Source of the DNA: Aspidapion aeneum
Lineage: Eukaryota > Arthropoda > Insecta > Coleoptera > Brentidae
Assembly: GCA_963576565.1 (NCBI GenBank)
Contig: OY755046.1
Coordinates: forward strand, 50,896,786-50,960,785
Direction of reading: 5' to 3'
DNA length: 64,000 nt
Shown: one piece after another, positions 21,713 to 33,967 of the stretch
How positions within the stretch are numbered: position 1 is the first letter of the stretch
Layout of the letters: every line of letters begins with the position of its first letter
Notes under the pieces: model-generated
What the model was told of the DNA's origin: nothing
The model's database searches: none
What the model saw: only the letters and a program-made list of their open reading frames with translations
Program-made: the position numbers and the translations under genes

Positions 21713-24700
21713 TAGTTCAGGCCCTACGGGGTGCGATACTGCGTTTAATGATAGAAGCAACACATTTGGTATGGATAGACTCGCCCGAACATTTTACGAA
21801 AGGGAACCCCCCCAACCCTGGCAGGGGGGTGGTTCCCCCCTTAAAAGTGCTTTTTGACGGTTTTTGCTAATAACTCGAAAACGGTCAACTTTTCTAAAAT
21901 TATTCTAAATATTATTTTGCAAGCGGATAAAATTTCCTTTTTGACCATGTAGGTACCTTAGTACCCTCTAAAGGCAGTGGTGCACGTTCTATAGACCTAC
22001 GAAAAAAAGGAAAAATGTTTACATGTTTTTTTAAATTTTTCTTGTCGCATTTTGTATCCTTAACACATTGTTTTTTTCAAAAAAATATTTTTGTTCAAAC
22101 ACCCATTGTATACAAATATTTAATAAGTTAGATATAACTTTTGAAAGTAGCCGCTTTGAAACAAAAATGTTGAACATTAATTTTTGTAATTAAGTAAGCA
22201 ATACTCAAGGTGAGTAAAGAAATATTTTTGATTAGTATTAACTTAAAACTTAATTTTTCAAGTTGAATTCATTTAAATTGGGGCGAGGGGGCATTCCTCC
22301 TAGTTCAGGCAAGATTCGGGCCCACTTTCTAGAAGCATTTTATATTACTTTTTAGCAAATGGGCAATTCCCCCAATTTTGACCCCGCTGAATCCGAATAT
22401 CCCTGTTGCCAACTCGAAATATTGACAGGGGCTGAGATATTCAAGATGGCGGCGAAAATTGCCGCTGGAAAGCCCAAATTGTCACAGGTGTACATTCAAA
22501 ACATATATTTGTATAATTAAAAAATAATAACATATTATTATTTTTTTAAATGGCTGCAAAAACCTCTAAAAACCCCCCCAGACCCCCCAAAATCTGAAAG
22601 TTTGAGGTTTTTTCAAATTTTCTTAAAAACTAAGCTTCTAAGAGAAAAATGTAAAATATACTTTATTGTGGACAATAAAATTCTCGTGTCAACATGGTAT
22701 AACTTAATAAAGTTAGACTAATAACAAGCTCTCCAGCGGCGTCCGTTAATTGAAGTAATTAAAAAAAGTTGAAAAAATATCTGTTTTTTTCCAAGATTTA
22801 TTTAATTTTTAAAAAAAACTTATATCTACAGAAAACCGTGTAATACATTTTGGTATACTCAATAAAATTTCCTTCAAAATGACGTATAACATGATTAAAT
22901 CGGTTTTATAAATAAAACTTCAGGGGCATCCGTAAATTAAATTAATTTTGAAAAAACAGAAAATAAACCATTTTTGTTACAAGTTTTATCTAATTTTCTC
23001 AAAAACTAAGATTAACATGAAAAAACTTGTCCTACACTTTTTTGTAGACAGGGAAATTCCCTTTTTAAAAATGTGAAACTTGGTGGGGTTTGACTTATAG
23101 CAAACTCTCCAGCGACGTCCGTCAATGGGGATGATTTCAACAAATCATTAAAAAAACATGTTTTTCATACGTTTTATTCAGTTTTATTAAAAACCAAGGT
23201 CTTTATCAAAAAATGTGTTTTATACTTCGTCATAGCCAATAAATTTCTTTCAAACGATGTATAACAAAGTGGAAGTTATTTTATATTTACCGCTCCAGTG
23301 GTGTTCTTAATTTAAAGTAATTATTTAAGATCAAACCAAATTAATCAATTTTGTGTCTTATTAGGTTTTCGGTGGATAATAAAGAGCCGCGGATAAAAGG
23401 TCGAAAGTACAAAAGGTCGAAAGTACAAAAGGTCGAAAATACAAAAGGTCAAAAGTACAAAAGGTCGAAGTACAAAAGATCAAAAAACAAAAGGTCGAAA
23501 GTTCAAAAGGTTGAAAGTACAAAAGGTCGAAAGTACAAAAGATCGAAAGTACAAAAGATCGAAAGTACGGCCGCGGGTCCACATCGACTGGACAGGTCAA
23601 TTCGACTTGATACGGTAAACTTGTATTTTTAATATTTTGTTTTGTCGATTTTTTTTCGACCTTTTGTACTTTCGACCTTTTATGGCTTCGGCGGCGGGCC
23701 CGATAATAAAATGTCCTTTTAAACAGTGTGTCACAAAATGTAAACCCATAGTATAGAAAACTCTCCAGGGGCGTCCGTAAATTGCAAAAATGACTAAAAA
23801 ATATTATTTTTGTTACGGGTTTCATTCAATTTCCATCAAAATCTCAATTTCAATTTCAATTTCAATGAGTACCTAATTATGATTATGCCCCCCCCCCCCC
23901 CCAAACCGTTGCATAAGATTCACCACTTTATTTTTAGTTCCATATGCTTAAAAAAATATCCAAAAACACCTGTGTCAAAGTTACTACTGTTACTTTCTGC
24001 ACAAAAATATTGCTTAGGGGGGGGGGTGGCATGGCCCCTATGCCCCCTCCCCTTATAACCACCGCTGTTTTTTGCTTTAAAGAACTTTTTTAGATAAATC
24101 AAAATATCTAATCTAATCAAAAAACAGTTTATTTTAATTTGGAAACATTTTATTTTAGTAGGTATAAATTACGAACCTTTTTGAAGTGTATCATAACATT
24201 AACCTCACTTTGTAATACATCATTTAAAAAGAAATTATCTTATCTATCTTAGTTAGAAAAGATATTTAAATATGCAAGAGAAACTGATTATTTCAGTTAT
24301 TTTTGAAACTAAGTTTATATTAGTACGCCCCTGAAGCCTTAAATATGGCAACAACCCGACATTTTAATAAAGTTTTTAAAAGAAAATGTTATGTTCTACA
24401 ATAAAGTATACTACATATTTCTTCCTAAAAAGTGTAGTTTTTGAGAAAATTTTGAAAAACCTATAATAAACATGTTTTTTCTAAATAATCTCAATTTACG
24501 TACGCCACTGAAGAGCTAGTTGCGTCTCCTAACCTTATTGACCAATACATCGTAGGAAAGGGAATTTTATTCTCCACAAAAAACTGTTCTTTGCAATTTT
24601 TGATTAAAAAAAAGTTTTCGAGAAAATTGCATAAAACTGAAAAAAAAACAGGTTTTTGGGGGTTTGGGGGGGGGGATTTTCTCCGTCTCTGTCGATTTTT

Positions 24701-26229
24701 CGAGTTGGCAACAGAGATATTCGGATTCAGCGGGGTCAAATTAGGGGGAAATGGTCTGTTGCCAAAAAGTAATATGATTCGCTTCTAGACAGAAAACGGA
24801 AAGCCTTTTAAAATAATATGCTGTGACTATCCTCTCGCCCACCTGATCTTTTACACAATATTTCTAATTATTTGAAAACTTTTAACTTGGTCAAAAACAA
24901 CTAAGTAATAGTTATTGAGGCTGACCAAAAGTCCTCTAACGATGTATAACACGACCCCCTTACCTCAGTGGCGCACCTTTTATAGGCATTTAAATAAATA
25001 AGAGGTGTGGAAAAAACAATATTTTTTTAATTTTCTTAAATTTTATTGTCCTACATACTGGTTGTAAAACTTATTTTGAAAGCTGAAGAAATTTTCTTCC
25101 GACGATGTATATCACTCCCCCCTTAAGGCAGCGGTAGATCTAGCATAAACGCACCAAAAATGATCAAATTTGGTATACACTTTAATCTTTATTTAAGACA
25201 ACCATGGTGGAACAGTACTAATACACACTGCGTTCAATGAGAAAAACAACACACTTGGTGGGGAAACCATCCGCCCACTGTTGGTGGGGGGTGGATCCCC
25301 CCCTAAATGTTTTTTTCGATATTTTTTAAGATCTACAGCTGCGTTGAAGGGAAAGTGATGTACATCGTTGGAAAGGAAATTTTCTTTGGCTTTAAAAATG
25401 TTTTAAAACCAAATATGTAGGACAGTAAAATTTAAGAAAATTAAAAAAAAAGTTTTTTCCACACTTCTTATTTATTTAAATGCCTATAAAAGCGCCACTG
25501 ATGTAAGGGCGGCGTGTTATACATCGTTAGAGAGTACTTTTTATCAGCCTTAATAATTGTTACTTAGTTGTTTTTTGCTAAGTTAAAAGTTGGGAAAATA
25601 CTGTAAGAGAGCACTTTTCAGAGGGGTGAAAGGAGGGATGCCCCCCATACCTACTTTAGGAAAGGTCAGCTAGAAAAAGTCAGTTTAAAGTTATTACTAA
25701 CCAAAAATAATTTTTTACTTAATCTCATATTTATTTACTGAGTTACAAAGATGACTGTTCAACATTTTTGTTTGATATAAGGATTTCTATAAACATATTT
25801 ATTTTTATTTCAAGGCGGCTATTTAAAAAAACATATGTCTAGCTTAATAAGTATTTAACTGTATATAATGGGCTTTTAACCAAAAATATTTATTTGAAAA
25901 AAAAATAGTGTTAAAGATAAAAAATGCCACAAAAAACAAGTTTTTTCTTCTTTTTTAATTTTCCCCTTTTTTTGTACGCTAATGGAACGTGCACCACTGC
26001 CGTACATTATTAAAAAGGAAATTGTATCTCCCAAAGATTTTTGAAAAAGTTGGCAAAAATCTATCAAAAAGTACGTTTGAGGTGGGGAACCACCCCCCTG
26101 CTAGGGTTGGGGGGGTGATTTCCTTTCGTAAAATGTTCGGGCGAGTCTTATGTCTATCCATACCAAGTGTGTTGCTTCTATCATTAAAAGCAGCATATCG
26201 CTTGAATCTGGGATGTAGTGCCTGAACTA
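21713..26229. mobile_element. 4.5-kb foldback region with nested palindromes
   Basis: The outer ends are inverted: TAGTTCAGGC / GCCTGAACTA, then ATGATAGAAGCAACACA and CGCCCGAACATTTTACGAAA. Inner pairs include CCGCTGAATCCGAATATC (about 22385) against GATATTCGGATTCAGCGG (about 24715). The arms contain diverged units of about 187 bp (ACTCCAGYGGCGTCCGTWAA landmarks at 22730, 22917, 23103, 23290, 23758), inverted on the right (24310, 24489). A second palindrome (24850-25150 against 25340-25640) is nested in the right arm, which explains why that arm is about 0.8 kb longer. No transposase is visible. Confidence 0.75.
23391..23696. repeat. GTCGAAAGTACAAAAG minisatellite with inverted partner
   Basis: About a dozen 15-16-bp units AAAGGTCGAAAGTAC run from 23396 to 23570. 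An inverted run TTTTCGACCTTTTGTACTTT follows at 23650-23682. GC-rich caps (GAGCCGCGG, GGCGGCGGGCCCG) and GATAATAAA mark the two ends as inverted termini. The apparent Lys-rich peptide is just the translated repeat. Confidence 0.85.
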
Positions 26230-26700
26230 ATACGTCATATGGGACGGTAAAACAGAATTTAATAGATTTTTTTTTGTTACACCAAGTTGATTTGCCTTTT
26301 CGACATTCCTGCATTTGCCCTTTTGATTTACATTAATGTTAGTTGGCAGAGTACTTGCATAGGCCGGTAAAAGAGGATCTAATAGAAAAATTAAAAAAAA
26401 TTTTTTAAACTTTAAATTGTTACACCAAATCGATTCCCTTTATCGACACTCCCTTATTTGCTCTTCTGATTGACATAAAGGTTATTTGTCAGTATACCTG
26501 TATGGGCCGGTAAAACCGGATCTAACAAAAAAATTAATCGATTTTTTTTAAACTTAAATTTGTTACCCAAATTGATGCGCTTTTTTGATACTCTCATGTT
26601 TGCTTTTTAAACTGACACTAAGGTTATTTGTCAGTACACCTGCATAGGCCGGTAAAACAGGATCTAATAAAAAAATCAAAAAATCGATTTTTTAGGACAT
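26230..26700 (+). repeat. Four diverged tandem units of about 145 bp
   Basis: The landmark GGCCGGTAAAA recurs at 26361, 26508 and 26647, with a diverged GGGACGGTAAAA at 26240. Each is followed by GATCTAATA and a poly-A/T block, then GATTGACAT or similar. It directly adjoins the right end of the preceding foldback. Confidence 0.85.
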
Positions 26701-27540
26701 TGGGTACAAAATTATAATCATTTTCCTGTGATAAGAATTATAGTGTTGCATTTTTAAATAGTTGCTTTATTTCGTTCTAAGAAAGTTTTTTGAAAATTTT
26801 TGTCCAGGCAATTATTATACAGGGTGAAAATAAAGAGTTCCTAAAAAACAGAAAAACAGAAAAGGAAAATTTATACTATATTATAACTTATGTAACACAA
26901 AACTTTATAGGCCTTTTATTATTTTTTTAAATACGTTATTGGGGTCAATGGTGCTTGGAAGATCCATTGCCTTCTATTTCACGATTATTTTTAAATTTAT
27001 CTGATCGTCGTGAAAAGAAGAAAAACCGAGTACCTCACAGAATACCCGCAGGACCATATCAAACTTGTTGCAAAATAACCTTACATTAAAATTTGTCCAT
27101 CATCTTGAATATTTATGAAATGTCAGTTGTAAAGTTAAATTATTTGTTAAGTATTGTGGCTTCTCAAAATGACCACAATTATAAAAATTGGACAATATTT
27201 TTTTAAGAAATGATAAATTGTCAAAGACTCATTTTAATTTATAAAAAAATATTTTTTTCTAATAAAACTTAAAGCTCCTCCTTTCCAAAAAAACTAATAA
27301 GAAAAAATTAGGTGATAGTTAAGTAAAGTTATGGGCATTTTAAAAAAATATATTTTTGTAAAACACAATATATTTTTGAGCCGCCCTATATATGGTTTAA
27401 GTTATACAAAGCAACTAATTTTTTCAAATATAAGGCGTCACTTTTTGATTATCTTCTAGACCGAAAACGGAGAGCCTTTTTAAATTTTTTGCTCTAACTA
27501 ATGTATCACCACATCCTTAAAATAAAAACAAGCTTGGTTG
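26701..27540. other. AT-rich sequence, possible CAGGGTG repeat
   Basis: TACAGGGTGAAAATAAAG at 26818 and GCCGCCCTATATATGG near 27382 could be the two ends of another short repeat, but only a few bases agree. No gene is seen. Confidence 0.35.
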
Positions 27541-27816
27541 GTTCTCACAAAATCTGATTTTGTTTTAACCATTGTTTTACAAATTATACGATTGCATGGC
27601 CAATCCTGTCTGCATTCAGTTCTTTATAAATTCATTATTACTAAGCCGATTTTAGTGAAATAAATAACATCATGGCGCAAACTGATTGATCTTTAAAGTT
27701 TGCAGCATGATGTTTTTTATTTCACTAAAATCGGTTCAGTAATAATGAATTTATAAAATGCAGACAAGTATAATTTGTAAAACAATGGTTAAAAAAAATC
27801 CGATTTTGTAAGAACC
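27541..27816. repeat. Compact palindrome of the 33-kb tandem unit
   Basis: Arms 27541-27680 and 27690-27816 are reverse complements (TTCTYACAAAATC, CATTGTTTTACAAATTATA, TAAATTCATTATTACT, CGATTTTAGTGAAATAAA). Each arm is homologous to one half of the 337-bp unit at 33000-33840, where the units run head to tail instead. Confidence 0.85.
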
Positions 27817-28974
27817 GCTACACCGATTTTATTAATTTGTACCAAAAACATTCAACTAAAGGTAGACCCCGTATAGAAATCCTAAACTTCATCAGACACA
27901 AAAAGTATTATACTGGGGATTCCTTTCAAATTCGCAACAATGTTGCCAGTACTTTTATAACTTGTAATTTTGATGTAGGTACATAAGTAAAATGGTAACT
28001 AATAAAAATCAAAAAAATATTTTGTTTTTGAATTCGGCTTACGTTTTGGATTGCTATACATGTATCTGTAATAGAATATGTTTACCATCCTATGTGAGAA
28101 AAGGATTGTTTTCATTGATTTTTTTTTTGAGATCTTATCATTAATAATGTTTTTCTATACAATTTAATTCTAGGTTGTAAGTATAACCTCTAGATATGTA
28201 TGTATGCATGTCTGTCTGTGTGCCTATATGCACATATGTATACGAATGTTTGAAGAAAAGTTTTTTTTTTAAGTTAGAATATGTTATCCAATAATCAATC
28301 GGTAAATTTTTGTTTACATAGGTACCTAAACTTAACAAAAATCATAAAACATTTGCTTTTAAGTCCCTGTTGTTATAGATCTATGTGGCGGTTTAAGTCC
28401 TTATCTATTTTGAATTAAAAGGAAAGTATAAATTAGAAATAATCAGCTAAAGTTGGTTTTTTTCGAAGATTGTTGATTGTCGATTTTTATAGAACGTACA
28501 ACGATTAGCACAAAATTGCAATTTTTGTGCAGTCAACCAACTTGAGCTTGTTTTTTGCAGGAACACAAAATAACTAGCAGCGATATCATGTAATGCAAAA
28601 TGATTTTTTTAAACTGCACATGCGCACCTCTTATGTGAGAAGAAAAAGTACGGTAGCGAATGCGCAGTTTAAAATATTGATTTGGTTTTCGGTTTTCTGA
28701 AAAAAACGGGACTCCATTTAAGTGTGAAAAACGTTCAACTGAAAGTAAGTTTAATTAAATTTCTTTGGTGTGAGGTTAGAGTTCATAAATAGTTTATTAG
28801 TTTTGTCTTCCTAGGTGGTATTAAGTTATTAAAACCAGATGACTAAACTGCACTTTTAACTATTAATTATTGTTCTCACTACAAATGTTTTCGGTATAAA
28901 AATAACTCTTGTTTTTAGTCCAAATAAATTTAAGTTAAATGTTTTGATCACGAAAGTTACAAAAACCTTTTCTT

Positions 28975-28977
<3 letters not shown>
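27817..28977. other. No gene recognised
   Basis: AT-rich. TGCACATGCGCAC (28616) and AATGCGCAGTTT (28659) form a loose inverted pair reminiscent of an NRF1-type CpG motif, but there is no gene start next to it. The frame at 28141 is microsatellite-like. Confidence 0.4.

Positions 28978-29012
<35 letters not shown>
28978..29012. repeat. (AT)n microsatellite
   Basis: An uninterrupted AT dinucleotide run of about 17 units. Confidence 0.95.
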
Positions 29013-29014
<2 letters not shown>

Positions 29015-29339
29015 TAGTCTACAACCCTCTCCTGGGCAACTCTGAAAAAAAAAGCGTTTTGATGTGATTTTACGCGAAAATGGAACGTCGCAGAGAAAAC
29101 CTTTGTTGACAAAAAAAATTGTGTGTGCTTAAGACCACATGGTAGAAGTGTAAACTTTAACAAGGCGAAATTAATAATACTGGCCTTCATCTGCATCATC
29201 ATGTTGCTCGCTGAATGTTCCTCTCACAGTTAGTCGACTCGAGCCGACTTCACCCGAATGAGCGTTACATAGCCGAGTCTGACGGCTCAGTTCAATTCAG
29301 TACCCACATAAACTACTAAACGCGCCTAAAGAAGTTTAC

Positions 29340-30185
29340 ACTTCAAAAATTCCTTTACAATTTTTCTTAAAGGTTATAGCTCTAGACTTACATGTATAGA
29401 AGAGGGCACCAAAAATGACAAAAATCAGTTTTTTTGCATTTTACGCAAAAACGGTAAGTCGTAGAGAAGAATTTTTTTTAAGAGAAATATTACCCATACG
29501 AGTCTTTACAATCAATCTCCATTGTCTATAGGTCTACAACGACATGTTTAGAAGGTAAATGGCAGGTTACTTGTCAAAAATTGTGTTTTTTTTAGTCGTA
29601 GAAAGAAACTTTATAAACATAAAATGTTAAAGGACACAATTTTCTACATTCTTTCCTTTTGGGCCTCAGGTTTACAACTACGTGTAGAACATATAGGGCG
29701 CCAAATTTGCAAAAATTATTATTTTATTTTATGCAAAAACGGTAGGTCCTAGAAAAACACATTATAGACAAGAAATCTCCAGGACGCCATTCTCTACAAT
29801 TCACCTATGTGAGTCACAGCTCTATGACTTATGGTTTTTGCGTAAAACGCAAAAAAGTATATAATGGGCATTTTCGGCACCCTCTGTCTTCAACACATGT
29901 GGTTGTAGAGCTGTAAATTGTCATTGTCGCATTGTAGAGAATTGTGTCTTGATCATTTTATGTCAATAAAGTTTTTTTTTATGACTTACCGTTTTTGCAT
30001 AAATTGCAAAAAACATAATTTTTTCAAATTTTCTTCTAAACGTGTGGTTGTAGACCTATAGACTATGGAGACCGATTGTAGGGAATCCTATGGGTAATAT
30101 TTCTCATACATTAAATTTTGCCCTACGACTTATCGTTCTCGCGTAATATGCAAAAAACTGATTTTTGTTCGCTATTTTTCAGAAA
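29340..30185. mobile_element. Foldback array with ATGCAAAAACGGTA units
   Basis: Units carrying TTACGCAAAAACGGTAAGTC, a GTCTATAGGTCTACAAC block and GGGCACC run forward at 29397-29760 and inverted at 29830-30180, so the region folds on itself about 29800. Single-unit length is about 150-180 bp with strong divergence. A further lone unit lies at about 29020-29110. There is no coding content. It ends 155 bp before the THAP exon at 30340. Confidence 0.75.
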
Positions 30186-30339
30186 AAAAATTAATAGCGG
30201 CAACCATGTAGACCAAACGTCACCCTTGCATCATTTATTGTTGCCTTTGAGAGGTTATCCGAATAAACGTGCGTTTTTGTTGTTTTTTTGCAATATTTAT
30301 CACAAAATTAAGATTTTTTTTTATTAATTAACTTTAAAA

Positions 30340-30404
30340 ATGCCTAAGAAGTGCATTCTGTGTGAGAAAAGTGAAGAGAAGTGGCTGGATTTATCATTTC
30401 ACCG
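30340..30404 (+). CDS. THAP-domain exon 1, second locus
   Basis: ATG at 30340 opens MPKKCILCEKSEEKWLDL, then SFH and a split Arg codon. The donor CCG|GTAAGT (30405) is a perfect consensus. MPK-x-C-x2-C and FHR-FP are signature positions of THAP zinc fingers. The split codon is completed by exon 2 (CG+A, Arg). The family is found in P-element transposases and in host transcription regulators. Confidence 0.75.
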
Positions 30405-30737
30405 GTAAGTTTGAATCTCTTCTAGAAACCGTCATATTGTTTACGATTTGGTAACACAGTGGTGTGGTTTATAACTTGTTTTACAAAATATTAGCGATTT
30501 ATTTTACAAAGAAGTTTTAAGAAACATTATTTATTGTTGCAAATTCCCTTATTTTCCCACCTCCAGTGTTTGGGTTTTTTTGGAAAAGTTTCTTAATTTA
30601 TTCTGGCAATAATATATAACTCTAAAAAATATATTTCTTATGTAAACAACCATTTTCACTCTGTAATGTTATGTTATGTCATGCTACTGTACAGTTATTA
30701 AACATTTTAAAAATATTCAAATTTATGAGTTTACTAG

Positions 30738-30861
30738 ATTCCCCACTGATCCAAACAAGAGAGAGCTTTGGAGGGAGATTATTGGCCTTAATAAGTTTGT
30801 TCGTTTAGCACCTAGTAGGCACTATCTTGTACGAAATGCCTTGCCCAAGGTCAGGTGTTAA
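30738..30861 (+). pseudogene. THAP-domain exon 2, probably decayed
   Basis: After acceptor GAGTTTACTAG (ends 30737) the phase-2 continuation reads FPTDPNKRELWREIIGLNKF, then VRLAPSRHYLVRNALPK and a stop at 30859-30861. FP-x-DP-x3-R-x2-W is canonical THAP, but where the second zinc-binding half (C-x2-HF) should follow YLV the sequence has RNALP. The finger therefore lacks its distal ligands. Either the gene is dead or a donor I do not recognise lies earlier. Tetrapod-style homologs are not needed for this call, which rests on the motif spacing. Confidence 0.65.
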
Positions 30862-31204
30862 AGACTAGTTCAAATTAAGAAAACTACTTACTACTAGTGG
30901 TTAGTAGTTAAATATTCAACTATCTCTTTTTATTATAAAGTATACATAATATATTATCACTGGTTGTTTTTGATGTTCGATCATCATATAATGATGTAAA
31001 AAAGTAGTCAGAATTAACAAATATAACTATAAGAAGAAAAAAGGTAGTACCTACTTTTACACAGAAAAAAAAGAGTTTTAACTTCCTTTTCACTTACTTA
31101 CTCCATAGTCCCTGGTGATTAATTAAAAGAGAGCCTTGAGTCAAATGGATTAAAATATTGTTCTTAATTCTTATATTTGCCAAATTTAATAATGTTTGTA
31201 TATA
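30862..31204. other. AT-rich spacer
   Basis: I see no further exons of the THAP gene here. Confidence 0.4.
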
Positions 31205-31846
31205 TAGGGTGTCCCATTACTTAGGGGCCATAGGCCTGATCAAAAACTTGTTGTTGGCAATTTTTTAAACTTTTGTGATAATAACTTTTTAAAAAAACGC
31301 AGTAAAAATAAGAAATTGGGTAGTCTTGCATTAGAACAAAAGCAGTAAATTGAAATTAATTTTAAAAAATTAATTTGAAAAAAGTTAGTCAATTTTTTTA
31401 GAAAATACTATTTTTTTGGTATGAACTTTTATGAATGTCATATTAAATGCAATGTTTTTTAAATATTTTTTGTTAATAAAAGCAAGTCTCTAGCGATACG
31501 TAATAATAAAATATTATTGATATTTTTTAAAAGAGAAAGCAAAAATTAATTTTAAATTTTTTTTTATTTTTTATACATTTTCGAGGTTATTTTGACAGCC
31601 CGTACCTCCTCCACTTGTAATATTATTAAAAAAGGAGTACCACATTTTTTAATCACAATTAGCTGAGTATTCAGCTGGCTGTGACAGATTTTTTTTTGTA
31701 TAACCCGTTTTCGCCCACTCCTCTTTAAAAATCCTATATTTTAAAAACAGATGAATGTTGACCCCATGTTATATAAACTTTTTTCTTGGAAATAACCTGC
31801 TCTATCACCTGCTGCACTATGGCGCCTAAGTTATGGGACACCCTGT
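31205..31846. mobile_element. CAGGGTG-type MITE, copy 2
   Basis: The left end is TAGGGTGTCCCATTACTTAG. The right end is inverted (CTAAGTTATGGGACACCCTG) and is preceded by CTCTATCACCTGCTGCACTA, as in the copy at 21049-21710. The interiors align over the TTGACAGCC and ATAGGATTTTTAAA-type blocks, in inverse order, because the element itself is partly palindromic. Confidence 0.8.
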
Positions 31847-32999
31847 ATAATAATCACTTAATTATAAATAATATTTTTTCATTTTTATTTTATTTGGTAA
31901 ATAAAAATTAAATAGATTGTTTTATGGAAATCAAAAGTATTTTGTTGATAAAACTGAATAAGTCATATTTTTTAACATTTGCAAATGTAAAAAAACACAG
32001 ACTCATACCAAATATTTTGTAAAAAACTAATTGCTAGAGTTTAATAAACTAATGAATGGATTTTGGTAAAATAAACCAATGAGTGCTTTTTATTTCGAGG
32101 CAAGAATTTTGCTGATAAAATATAACAAAAAAATCTATATTATAAATAAAGGCTGTCCCATTTTTATCATTTGGGTGGTTTCGGGAACTTCTAGAGAAGA
32201 TTGAAGAAAAAATGACTACACCTTAGTGTGCTTTAATTTGAAGAGAATAATGATAGTAAACATCGCATATCAATATTATAAACATAGAAACCGAAAACAC
32301 CCAAAAGTGTCGAAAATGCACCCTGTAGACTAGGGGATCAAATAGACTCTTTAAATCCTGATGCACAAATTTTGATAAATATCTCAAGGTCTGAGTATAT
32401 AATTCGGAGTTTTTGACTTTCTGTAAAAAATTTACTAAGAACAATGTATTACCAAGGTGAAAGAGTAAAAAGCTAAAAAAACACCTTTGACAATTTGAAA
32501 TAAAAAGAAACACTTTTACCTGTGTTTTAAATTTTAGGGATTAAAGTAACACTTTTCTATATCCAGAAAAAAATAATATAAAGTAGATTTCTTATCTTTA
32601 GGGAAAAATAATAAAAATCAAAACTACGGATATTACCAGCTGTAAATAAGTTATTGATTTCTAATATTATAAATCGATAAAAAAAATAATTCTGTAAAAA
32701 TAGAATGGCTGTCAAAGCTGTACCGGTAATATTTTACACTTATTTAAATTTTATAATTTTGGGTGCAAAAATTTTATAGGAAAATGTCTATTTATTTTAT
32801 TTTCAACAAAATCTGCACGCCCATGGTTTTTTCAACGATTTCTCTTTTATACCTCTTACAGTGTTGCCTGCGAGGATTCGGCGAAATTTTCTGAGATTTC
32901 ATGCATGATGAATGAATTTGCGTATTAAATAATGGGGATGCGTCTTCTAGGGTTCCTTGAATTTCTTTGATTTGTACCTCTTTATGCGGGATGAAAATA
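31847..32999. other. No gene recognised
   Basis: AT-rich. The 96-codon minus frame at 32223-32513 has no domain and no splice support. Nothing else is seen. Confidence 0.4.
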
Positions 33000-33840
33000 G
33001 TGTTTTTCTATAAATAAAAAAAAACTAAAACATTTTCGCAAAATAAGAATAAACACGCCATTTTGAAGAATCAAGTATGATTCTGGTCGACATCTTAATT
33101 TCCAAGATGGCGGAAAATTTCGATAAGAATCTTTAAAGAGCAATCAATTCTCACCACAATTTTTTTTATTTCGCTAAAATTGGTTTAGTAATAACGAATT
33201 TATAAGGAAATGAATGCAGAAGGATTGGCAATGCAATCGTAGAATCTGTAAAACAATGGTTGAAGCAAAAATAGATTTTTGAGAACCACCACACAGATAT
33301 TTTACTAATTTGTACGTCGTTGTGTGAGGGAAAAGCAGTGGTTTTCTACAAATTAAAAAAAAAACTAAAATATTTTCGGAGAATAAGAATCAACACGCCA
33401 TTTTGAAGAATCAAGTATGATTCTGTCCGCAGTGTCCGCCATCTTAAATTTTAAGATGGCGATAAATTTTGATCATGATCTTTAAAAAGCAATCAATTCT
33501 CAACAGGATGTTTTTTACTTCATCAAAATCGGTTTAGTAGTAATGAAGTCATAAGGAAATAAATGCAGACATGATTGGCAAGGATATCGCATAATATGCA
33601 AAACAATGGTTGAAACAAAAATATATTTTTTTAGAACCACCGAACCGATTTTGCTAGTTCATACCTTGCTGTGCGTGGCAAGAATGCAGCCTTTTAACTA
33701 ATTTAAAAAAGTGATTAAAACATGTTCGCAACACAAAAATAAACGAGCATCTTTGAAGGGTACATTTTAATTAAGTCCGCCATCTTGGATTTTGAGACAT
33801 CGGACAAAAATATATACTTGGTTAAAACTCTGATTAATTC
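33000..33840 (+). repeat. 337-bp tandem repeat, 2.5 units
   Basis: Landmark ACACGCCATTTTGAAGAATC recurs at 33054 and 33390, with a diverged third near 33743. Each unit holds a CAAGATGGCGG-type word (diverged in unit 2), a TCAATTCTCA block, an AAAATYGGTTTAGTA block, and AAAACAATGGTTGAA. The divergence of unit 3 suggests age. Confidence 0.85.
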
Positions 33841-33967
33841 TCTATCAAGTGCAGTTTTATTCCGGAAAATAAATTTGTGTTTTATTTGCATCCAAAACTT
33901 TACCCTTCATTTTCTGAAAATAGCGATTTTGTTGAATACGTGGTTTTTTCTTTTGACGGCAGTATAG

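Noticed and set aside
23351..23825. Lys-rich (+) and Phe-rich (-) frames over the minisatellite
   Set aside because: Both strands are open only because the 15-bp unit lacks stops. No start or splice context.
28612..28672. Inverted TGCGCA words resembling a promoter element
   Set aside because: No gene start, no CpG island and no TATA or initiator in a sensible place. The nearest exon is 1.7 kb away.
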